Below are positions 57,580 to 64,000 of a DNA stretch of 64,000 nucleotides, piece by piece. The translations under genes and the position numbers were made by a program. Origin of the DNA: Sphingobacterium psychroaquaticum (lineage in GTDB: Bacteria > Bacteroidota > Bacteroidia > Sphingobacteriales > Sphingobacteriaceae); contig NZ_FXAU01000003.1 of the NCBI RefSeq assembly GCF_900177625.1, positions 558,001-622,000 on the forward strand, in the 5' to 3' direction. A model generated the notes under the pieces. That model ran no database searches and was not told where the DNA came from. It worked only from the letters and a program-made list of their open reading frames with translations. The first letter of the stretch is position 1. Every line of letters starts with the position of its first letter.

Positions 57580-57607
57580 AAAAAAGGCTACCATCGTAGC
57601 CTTTTTT
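57580..57607 (-). terminator. Terminator of ychF
   Basis: AAAAAAGGCTAC/GTAGCCTTTTTT, 12-bp stem with a 4-nt loop, 22 nt downstream of the ychF stop in its reading direction. Confidence 0.9.
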
Positions 57608-57628
57608 ATATCGTACTTTTAATTTGTT

Positions 57629-58729
57629 TTATACGTTAAAACGGAAGTGCATGATATCTCCATCTTCAACAATATATGTTTTTCCCTCTACGGAAAGTTT
57701 TCCAGCCTCTTTAACTGCTGCTTCGGATCCATATTGAATAAAGTCTTCGTATTTGATAACCTCCGCACGGATAAACCCTTTTTCGAAATCTGTATGGATC
57801 ACACCAGCTGCTTGCGGAGCGGTAAATCCTTTTTCAATGGTCCATGCACGAACCTCTTGTACTCCCGCAGTGAAATAAGTGGCTAAGTCCAATAGTGCAT
57901 AGGCCGCACGGATAAGTTTGTACACACCCGACTCATCAAGACCTAAATCGTCAAGGAACATCTGGCGCTCCTCATAAGACTCCAATTGTGCTATCTCCGA
58001 CTCAATCTGTGCTGAAATAATCAAGACTTCCGCCTTTTCGTCCTTCACCGCTTCTCTTACTCGTTCAACATAAGCATTACCTGTGTTTACAGATGCTTCG
58101 TCAACGTTACATACGTATAAAACAGGTTTTACAGTTAGTAATGCTAAATCTTCTATAAACTCAAAATCTTCTGTTTCAATGGCCGCCGTTCTAGCTGATT
58201 TTCCAGCTTCCAAGTGCTCTTTTACGATGGATAAGATTTCAAACGTGCGTTTCGCATCTTTATCCCCCCCAGTCTTCGCCATCTTCTCCACTTTTTGGAT
58301 ACGCTTAACAACAGTATCTAAGTCCTTTAGTTGAAGTTCTGTATCGATGATCTCTTTATCTCTGATCGGGTCTACTGAACCATCGACATGGATAACATTT
58401 CCGTCATCAAAACAACGCAAAACATGAATAATCGCATTGGTAGTACGGATATTTCCCAAAAACTGATTTCCTAAACCTTCGCCCTTTGAAGCGCCTTTTA
58501 CTAAACCAGCGATGTCGACAATTTCAATAGTATTGGGTACGATACGTTGTGGGTTTACCAATTCCGCTAATTTATTTAGACGTTCGTCTGGAACGGTGAT
58601 AACACCTACATTGGGTTCAATCGTACAGAATGGAAAGTTTGCCGCTTGTGCTTTCGCATTGGACAAACAGTTGAATAAAGTTGATTTACCAACATTAGGT
58701 AAACCGACAATGCCGCATTGTAAAGCCAT
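57629..58729 (-). CDS. ychF: Redox-regulated ATPase YchF
   Basis: 366 aa, full length. GLPNVGKSTLFNCLS (G1), FCTIEPNVGVITVPDERL, DIAGLVKGASKGEGLGNQFL (G3) and NVDE-type motif, then the TGS domain ending IQYGSEAAVKEAGKLSVEGKTYIVEDGDIMHFRFNV. Conserved Obg-like translation-associated ATPase with preference for ATP. Monocistronic with its own terminator. Confidence 0.97.
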   Translation of the reverse strand: MALQCGIVGLPNVGKSTLFNCLSNAKAQAANFPFCTIEPNVGVITVPDERLNKLAELVNPQRIVPNTIEIVDIAGLVKGASKGEGLGNQFLGNIRTTNAIIHVLRCFDDGNVIHVDGSVDPIRDKEIIDTELQLKDLDTVVKRIQKVEKMAKTGGDKDAKRTFEILSIVKEHLEAGKSARTAAIETEDFEFIEDLALLTVKPVLYVCNVDEASVNTGNAYVERVREAVKDEKAEVLIISAQIESEIAQLESYEERQMFLDDLGLDESGVYKLIRAAYALLDLATYFTAGVQEVRAWTIEKGFTAPQAAGVIHTDFEKGFIRAEVIKYEDFIQYGSEAAVKEAGKLSVEGKTYIVEDGDIMHFRFNV

Positions 58730-59017
58730 TAATTTGGAATTTTGTTAAAATCGCACAAAGATAATATAAAATCCTTATATATCGTTCTTCTAATGTGTTA
58801 CAGTTTTTATGGTGTTTTTGTGGCTGAAATTTTACAAATTTTAACATTTTTGGAATTAATCCTTCGGCGCATTATTGGTGTCATACCACCAAAGATATCG
58901 CTATACGGCGCGCCTAATGTATAAGATGTCGGTACCGTCCTTTGAGGTCTAAACGTATCACAGAAACTAGGGTAATACCTTTGAAAAGCACATGAAAAAT
59001 TAAATAGGGAGGGAACT

Positions 59018-59500
59018 ATGAAGAAGTATTTTTACGCAGCGTTGGTAATGGGATTATTTACGGCTGTCACGCCGGCACAGGCGCAACTAAGTGTTAGTGT
59101 TAATATTGGGGCTCAACCACAGTGGGGGCCGGTTGGGTATGATTATGTTCGTTATTATTACATACCGGAAATTGATGTTTATTATGATGTTTCCAGTCGT
59201 AAGTACACATATTATCAAGGGAATAGATGGGTCACACGCTCTTCTTTGCCACGTGTATATGGACGTGTAGACTTGTATCGCACATATAAGGTTGTTATTA
59301 ATGATCGGAATCCGTGGCATCATCACGGGCGTTATAAAAAGCAATACGGACATTATGCGCATAATCATTCACAACACGTACTAAGAGACTATCATAAAGA
59401 CCATCGTAAATACGAAAAGTACGAGAAAAAGAGAGATAAGCACGAACGTAAGGCGTATGAAAAACACAGAAAGCATTACGACCGTGGACGACGAGATTAA
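59018..59500 (+). CDS. Secreted basic, His/Tyr-rich protein (160 aa)
   Basis: Signal peptide MKKYFYAALVMGLFTAVTPAQA. The mature part begins LSVSVNIGAQPQWGPVGYDYVRYYYIPEIDVYYDV and ends in a histidine- and lysine-rich tail (HDKHERKAYEKHRKHYDRG). A Bacteroidota-type secreted protein resembling small periplasmic YXXX-rich proteins; metal or envelope binding is possible, no function known. Confidence 0.65.
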   Translation: MKKYFYAALVMGLFTAVTPAQAQLSVSVNIGAQPQWGPVGYDYVRYYYIPEIDVYYDVSSRKYTYYQGNRWVTRSSLPRVYGRVDLYRTYKVVINDRNPWHHHGRYKKQYGHYAHNHSQHVLRDYHKDHRKYEKYEKKRDKHERKAYEKHRKHYDRGRRD

Positions 59501-59512
59501 AGAATAAAAAGT

Positions 59513-59550
59513 GGACTTGTAACGCGTTGAAACAGCGCTGTTGCAAGTCC
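59513..59550 (+). terminator. Possible terminator hairpin
   Basis: GGACTTG (59513-59519) pairs with CAAGTCC (59544-59550) with partial inner pairing ACGCG/CGCTGTT; weak T tract (CTTGTG). Placed 12 nt after the preceding stop. Confidence 0.35.
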
Positions 59551-59644
59551 CTTGTGATGTTGCTTCCTTTACATTTGTAGGTTAATAATTTTGCGTTTGC
59601 TGAAGTAATGTCCTACTTTTGCATAAGAATAAAAAAACAGTGTT

Positions 59645-60610
59645 ATGTTAAAGGGGATGCGAGGTCAGACCATGGTGGGCGGCCTTTTATTAGCAGCGAA
59701 TATATTTGTCGGTTGTCAAGGAAGTATGGATTCGAAGGCCGCACATAGCCCCCAAGATACCCTCGCTTTGGAAACGGAAGCAAAGCAAGATACCTTAGCG
59801 AAAGGAAAACTTGCGACGCGATTAAAAGATTCTGCAAAGCAGAAAGTTGATACCGTCGGTGTCATCAAAAAAGATTCTGTCATTCGACAGGCAAAGATGG
59901 AGCAGCGTCGTATAAAGGATTCTGTACGTCGAGAGCTCGACAAATTGCCCAAGCATATTTATTTTACCTTTGACGATGGTCCTTTACGTGGAAGTGCTGC
60001 TATTGACTCGATAGCCAAAGCTCGAAATATTAAGATCAATGTTTTTTTGGTAGGTAAGCATGCTAACATGTCGAAAGGATTGAAACGCGATTTTCAAAAG
60101 TATTATGACAACCCATTGGTGGAGTGTTATAACCACAGCTACACGCATGCGAATAACAAGTTTACCACTTTTTATAGTAATCCAGTAAGTGCTTTTGATG
60201 ATTTTGCAAAGAATGAACAAGATTTGAAATTGCAGCACAAAATCATTCGTCTTCCTGGACGTAATATTTGGATTTATGATGATATCCGTCGTATAGATCT
60301 TCAAAGCGGTGCTAGTACGGCAGACATGTTGTATGGCAGTGGATATAAGATTTATGGATGGGATGTCGAGTGGAAGATTCATGGTTTAACAGGCAAACCT
60401 TTACAGTCTGTTACCGAAATCTATAATCGCTTGCGTAATTATATGAACAATAAAACATCGCAAGAACCCAATAATGTGGTGTTGCTTATGCATGACGATA
60501 TGTTCCAAAATAAGAAGGGACAAGCTTTATTGTCATCACTTATTGATACAATACAAAAGTCAACAGACTATAAATTTGAGTTTATGCGGGATTTTCCTTT
60601 CCGCTACTAA
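59645..60610 (+). CDS. Polysaccharide deacetylase, lipoprotein
   Basis: 321 aa. N-terminus MLKGMRGQTMVGGLLLAANIFVGC has a lipobox ending at C24. A linker rich in Lys/Asp precedes the NodB domain (about 95-310): IYFTFDDGPLRGSAAIDSIAK (motif 1 DD), CYNHSYTHAN (motif 2 HxxTH), LPGRNIW (motif 3), LLMHDD (motif 5). It removes N- or O-acetyl groups from surface glycans or peptidoglycan. Strong terminator follows. Confidence 0.88.
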   Translation: MLKGMRGQTMVGGLLLAANIFVGCQGSMDSKAAHSPQDTLALETEAKQDTLAKGKLATRLKDSAKQKVDTVGVIKKDSVIRQAKMEQRRIKDSVRRELDKLPKHIYFTFDDGPLRGSAAIDSIAKARNIKINVFLVGKHANMSKGLKRDFQKYYDNPLVECYNHSYTHANNKFTTFYSNPVSAFDDFAKNEQDLKLQHKIIRLPGRNIWIYDDIRRIDLQSGASTADMLYGSGYKIYGWDVEWKIHGLTGKPLQSVTEIYNRLRNYMNNKTSQEPNNVVLLMHDDMFQNKKGQALLSSLIDTIQKSTDYKFEFMRDFPFRY

Positions 60611-60638
60611 TTTCTCTATTTTAAGGTATTTACTTACA

Positions 60639-60683
60639 AAAGGCCGTAATTTTTAGCAATTGTTGCTAAAAATTACGGCCTTT
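60639..60683. terminator. Strong terminator hairpin
   Basis: AAAGGCCGTAATTTTTAGCAA and TTGTTGCTAAAAATTACGGCCTTT form a 19-20-bp perfect stem. Ends the deacetylase gene. Confidence 0.92.
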
Positions 60684-60901
60684 AACGTATTCATTGTCAG
60701 CTAGATGTTTTAGTGTAAAAAATACAATAAGCTGTGAATCAGTTTTTTAATTGATTTATCTTGCTTAGCTTTGTCTTATATTTTTTACTAAAAAAGTGTT
60801 GGGTTTTCAATTGTGCGCTGTTTTACTCTCTTTTATTTTAGCTGTTCAGTATAGCATGATACCCCGTCTCTATCCATTTAATCCTTTATATTTCATTATT
60901 C

Positions 60902-61939
60902 ATGTCGTTAAAAACATTAGGTCAGTTTATTATTGAAAAACAAAATGATTTTCCATATGCGAAAGGAGAGCTCTCGCGTCTCCTCCGTGATATAGGGATT
61001 GCGGCGAAGATTATTAACCGAGAAGTGAACAAAGCTGGACTGGCTGATATCCTTGGTGAATACGGCGCTGAAAATATTCAAGGTGAAGCGCAAAAGAAGT
61101 TGGATGTCTATGCCGATGAGCAGTTTATTGAAGCGCTGACCAAAGGAGGAGAGTGTTGTTATGTAGCTAGCGAAGAGCATGAAGGGGGAATTGACCTCTC
61201 TAGACATAGCGTTTCCAAAAATGGAAAGTACATTGTATGTATCGATCCGCTAGATGGTTCTTCGAATATCGATTTAAATGTATCGGTCGGATCTATCTTT
61301 TCTATATATAGACGCAAGCATACCGATCGTCCTATCACGATGGACGAGGTGCTGCAATATGGTAGTGAGCAGGTTGCCGCGGGATATGTGATCTACGGCT
61401 CGTCAACCATGCTGGTCTATAGCACAGGGAAAGGAGTAAATGGCTTTACATTGGACCCTTCAATCGGAGAATTCTGTTTGTCTCATCCCGAAATGCAAAT
61501 CCCTCTCGATGGAAAGACCTATTCAGTGAATGAAGGTAACTACCTTAAGTTTCCGCAGTATATCAAAGATTACATAAAGTATTGTCAAATGGAGGATAGT
61601 GAAACCAATAGACCCTATACGTCACGATACATAGGCTCTATGGTGGCAGACTTGCATCGTACATTGATTATCGGAGGGATATTCCTATATCCAGAGACGC
61701 AGAGTTATCCGCAAGGGAAGCTACGTCTTTTATACGAGTGCAACCCACTTGCTTTTATTATCGAGCAGGCTGGGGGCAAGGCTGTTTCTGGTGTAGAACG
61801 AATTCTGGAAATTAAACCAACGCACTTACATCAGCGAACATCCATTGTAATTGGTAGTAAACATATGGTGGAGAAGGTGGAGGAATTTTATGCGGGACAT
61901 GAAGAGCAGGTAACATTACCGTCCCTCCGAAAGGTTTAA
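60902..61939 (+). CDS. fbp: Class 1 fructose-1,6-bisphosphatase
   Basis: 345 aa. Metal-binding loop [26 protein letters not shown] near residues 115-140, EEHEG with a ligand glutamate (VASEEHEGG), and the allosteric/catalytic stretches [41 protein letters not shown]. Dephosphorylates fructose-1,6-bisphosphate in gluconeogenesis. Standard length; monocistronic. Confidence 0.95.
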   Translation: MSLKTLGQFIIEKQNDFPYAKGELSRLLRDIGIAAKIINREVNKAGLADILGEYGAENIQGEAQKKLDVYADEQFIEALTKGGECCYVASEEHEGGIDLSRHSVSKNGKYIVCIDPLDGSSNIDLNVSVGSIFSIYRRKHTDRPITMDEVLQYGSEQVAAGYVIYGSSTMLVYSTGKGVNGFTLDPSIGEFCLSHPEMQIPLDGKTYSVNEGNYLKFPQYIKDYIKYCQMEDSETNRPYTSRYIGSMVADLHRTLIIGGIFLYPETQSYPQGKLRLLYECNPLAFIIEQAGGKAVSGVERILEIKPTHLHQRTSIVIGSKHMVEKVEEFYAGHEEQVTLPSLRKV

Positions 61940-61999
61940 AATAGAGCGTTTTGTCACTAGAGAGGCGTACGACGATAAGACAATAGTAATGGACTGGGA

Positions 62000-62716
62000 T
62001 TACAATTTCGTTTTCGTCGTACGCCATTTTACATAGAGGAATGCTGCGGCTGGCAATGCTAAAAGTTGAAATATAAACAAAAGGAGGGAAGGAATACCTT
62101 CGGGTTTGTTTGCATTCGCAGGTGTCAAAATCATAGCGCCTAATGGACCGTTGGAAAATAATATAATATGGCATAGATTCCATCCGAGATGCAAAGCAAT
62201 TGGTAGCCAGAGTGTCCCTGTCTTTGCATAAGCAAAGGCTAGAACCCAGCCTATTAGTCCGGTGCTAATAAAAACAAGAAGCATCTGCATGGGGAATCCT
62301 AGAACGCCATAGGAGAACCAATGGTACAGTCCGAACATCATAGCAGAAATAAAACAACCTTTACGCCAACCCATATATTCAATAACTAAAAATAAGAGCA
62401 CTCCCCGGAAAAGAAGTTCTTCGAATAGTACAGATTTTACTACCCATAGGATTCCGTTCCCGACTGCAATAGTGTCTAGCTCTGGATTCCATAGCCATGT
62501 GTTTTTAGCTATACCTGCTTTTAGTAGATGGTAGAAAGTGCATAAAAGAATCGATAAACAAAACCCGATTAAAAAGTCTCGTGATCGGGCTTGATTCGGT
62601 TTTAAGCCTAAAATAGTAAGACTCTTACGCTTCAGAATCCATAAAAGTAACGCGGAAAGAATAAGAATGATGCAAAGCCCAAGCATATTTAATTCTATTT
62701 CAAATAAAAATACCAC
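62000..62716 (-). CDS. CPBP family intramembrane glutamic endopeptidase
   Basis: 238 aa, six or more membrane spans. Catalytic motifs: EELLFRG (E99, E100, R104), MMFGLYHW (H132) and ALHLGWNLCH (H176, N180). CAAX-like proteases of this type process or protect peptides at the membrane; often act in bacteriocin self-immunity or stress. Lone gene on the minus strand. Confidence 0.87.
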   Translation of the reverse strand: MVFLFEIELNMLGLCIILILSALLLWILKRKSLTILGLKPNQARSRDFLIGFCLSILLCTFYHLLKAGIAKNTWLWNPELDTIAVGNGILWVVKSVLFEELLFRGVLLFLVIEYMGWRKGCFISAMMFGLYHWFSYGVLGFPMQMLLVFISTGLIGWVLAFAYAKTGTLWLPIALHLGWNLCHIILFSNGPLGAMILTPANANKPEGIPSLLLFIFQLLALPAAAFLYVKWRTTKTKL

Positions 62717-62943
62717 TATAAATGTAATTATTTATTTTTCGGATCTTGTTTTTTGACTTAACTCGATATAATGCTGTCTTATTTGGGCGTTCCTCTATTA
62801 GATTCTTTAAGATATTTGTGTGAATAGAGATTTCATCTCTACACTTTATAAAAATTTAGGTTGTTTAATTAGTTGTTGTATTTAGAAGGTGTTTTACTGT
62901 TGTGAGACACCTTTGAAAAGAATTTCTTAAAAAAGCGATAGGT

Positions 62944-62957
62944 TACGGTTTCCCGTA
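62944..62957 (+). promoter_or_regulatory. TACGG-N4-CCGTA palindrome, site 7
   Basis: TACGGTTTCCCGTA, 49 nt before the ATG at 63007; 22 nt after it lies TATTTTTG (62980-62987), a perfect TAnnTTTG, so it occupies the -33 position. This site is far outside the prophage, so the palindrome is not phage-specific. Confidence 0.6.
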
Positions 62958-63006
62958 AGGATATTGTTTAATGAATGGTTATTTTTGATAATGTGGGTCT
63001 GCCTGT

Positions 63007-63198
63007 ATGAAGAAGTATTATATAAATATTAATGCATATGTTAACGGAGATTACGAAGTGCATAGTGAACATTGTGTTTTGCTTCCAACGGAAGTGAACA
63101 GAGCATATTTGGGAAATTTTTCTTCAGGTCAAAAAGCAACGGAACACGCTCGAGAGCTTTATCGACTAGCGATCGGTTGCCGCTTGTGTGTTCGATAG
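63007..63198 (+). CDS. Small hypothetical protein (63 aa)
   Basis: MKKYYININAYVNGDYEVHSEHCVLLPTEVNRAYLGNFSSGQKA and the ending GCRLCVR with C-x2-C. Similar in spirit to short Bacteroidota proteins with an EVHxxxC pattern and CxxC tail. Preceded by a palindrome promoter and followed by a terminator at 63252, so it is a real transcription unit. Family not recognised. Confidence 0.6.
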   Translation: MKKYYININAYVNGDYEVHSEHCVLLPTEVNRAYLGNFSSGQKATEHARELYRLAIGCRLCVR

Positions 63199-63251
63199 TT
63201 CCTGCCTAAGGTGACAATTTTGGTTATAAGTTAACACAATTATATTCTTGT

Positions 63252-63278
63252 AAGGGATTACTGCAACAGTAATCCCTT
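63252..63278 (+). terminator. Terminator after 63-aa gene
   Basis: AAGGGATTACTG pairs with CAGTAATCCCTT across a 3-nt loop; GTTCTTTT follows. Convincing. Confidence 0.9.
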
Positions 63279-63302
63279 TGTTCTTTTAAAGAAATACGCT
63301 TT

Positions 63303-63785
63303 TATCCACCTGGTTTTATATTGAATTTCGATTTATTGTGTAGGGGCATAGGATGGGCATCACTATTTGAAGGTTGCTGTTTGTTGTTGCCAGCTTTACC
63401 AAGCTCCCAGCTAAAGCTAAACTTATAGACACGCAAGTCTGTACGGAAGTTCATCGTAGAATGTTGGTTCGGGTCGCCTAGAATTTCTGCTTTAAAGATG
63501 CCATTGTAAAAAAAAGATCACTCATCGAAAGTTTGAATGTTAGCTTCTCATTCCATAGTTTTTTGTTAACACCTAGGCTTACTTCAGCCCCTTTGCTTGC
63601 TATAGAAGAATGTTGGAGGAGAAACTTCCAATTTTGATTTTCGGTGTATTTACGCTGGAAGCGGAGACATGCGTCTCAATTATTGCTTTTGTTAGTCAAT
63701 ATATTTTCTTGCCTGAACTGTGTGGTATGCTGTGAATCCCCTTCCATAAATGTGCACGTTACTCCATTTGTAGGTGTACTTATAC
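63303..63785 (-). pseudogene. Decayed C-terminal fragment of an outer-membrane beta-barrel (TonB receptor-like) protein
   Basis: Read leftward: GVTCTFMEGDSQHTTQFRQE, a stop after NKSNN, then LRFQRKYTENQNWKFLLQHS, KLWNEKLTFKLSMSDLFF, a 1-nt frameshift in an eight-T run, then YNGIFKAEILGDPNQHST, NFRTDLRVYKFSFSWELGK and stop. The strand pattern and SWELG ending fit TonB-dependent receptors. Only the last third is visible, with one stop and one frameshift. Confidence 0.7.
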
Positions 63786-64000
63786 TTTTTTGCACATAGG
63801 TATGGTAGCGAAACCTAGCGCTAGAGGTGAAAATTGTAATTACAGCCAAAAAAGTGGTTAAAGCGTATTAAAGTCACCGTGAACCGTTTTAACGTTGACG
63901 GTTAATATGATCTCTTTTTCTATGGTATACACTGTGTTGTCATGCTATACATGTACTTAAATTTGGGGTATCCGTAATGTTTGAGAATATTATTTGTTTA
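63786..64000. other. No supported gene at window end
   Basis: The stretch continues the decayed receptor region on the minus strand, but no reading frame is convincing. No promoter or RNA was found by eye. Confidence 0.3.

Noticed and set aside
58742..58924. 60-codon open frame between ychF and the secreted protein gene
   Set aside because: Hydrophobic random-looking sequence, no conserved pattern, low coding character; 58730-59017 is left as intergenic.

Overview
The window is a piece of a Bacteroidota chromosome, most likely a Sphingobacterium-like member of the Sphingobacteriaceae. It is AT-rich, several promoters fit the Bacteroidota pattern (TTTG, about 20 bp, TAnnTTTG), lipoprotein lipoboxes are followed by acidic or serine-rich stretches, and the host genes (LytTR regulator with a 7TM-type histidine kinase, class 1 FBPase, YchF, PAP2 phosphatase) fit that group. 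The assignment is inference from gene content; no database was searched.

Positions 1 to about 47.6 kb are the larger part of a siphovirus-type prophage. No integrase, excisionase or CI-type repressor is visible, so the left end lies outside the window. Layout: (1) 0-8 kb, early genes: homing endonuclease, RecT, MBL-fold protein, two replisome-organiser-like proteins; (2) 8-18.6 kb, packaging and head: terminase small and large subunits, portal, scaffold-like protein, decoration protein, major capsid protein, connectors, major tail protein, and a tail chaperone with a -1 frameshift; (3) 18.6-23.3 kb, a cargo block between chaperone and tape measure: two nuclease-like genes, an antisense AAA-ATPase/DUF4435 pair resembling the PARIS defence system, and a non-coding stretch with two odd tRNA-like genes; (4) 23.4-35.3 kb, tape measure, distal tail, tail hub, fibre, lysozyme and spanin-like proteins; (5) 35.4-43.5 kb, many small AT-rich accessory genes including HNH and GIY-YIG proteins, an SRAP/YedK protein, CsbD, and a papain-like lipoprotein with a membrane partner; (6) 43.5-47.5 kb, a leftward operon with two DNA methyltransferases, an HTH protein, a YopX-like protein and small zinc-ribbon proteins.

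From 47.9 to 50.9 kb lies a rearranged boundary region with a 141-bp direct repeat (97% identical), a decayed tandem duplication of a secreted protein/lipoprotein pair, and a DUF1304 gene. From 51.3 kb on the genes look like ordinary chromosome: a LysR regulator with a thiosulfate-dehydrogenase-like cytochrome, a DsrE-like protein and a periplasmic binding protein; PAP2 phosphatase; a LytTR two-component pair; ychF; a basic secreted protein; a polysaccharide deacetylase; FBPase; a CPBP protease; and a decayed TonB-dependent receptor fragment.

The most interesting signals are the PARIS-like pair next to tRNA-like genes with enlarged anticodon loops; a shared promoter/operator design (AACCAwwTGGTT over the -33 element) at several prophage transcription units, some followed by terminator-like leader hairpins; and a second palindrome, TACGG-N4-CCGTA, that sits at a near-constant distance upstream of seven lone genes in prophage and flank.
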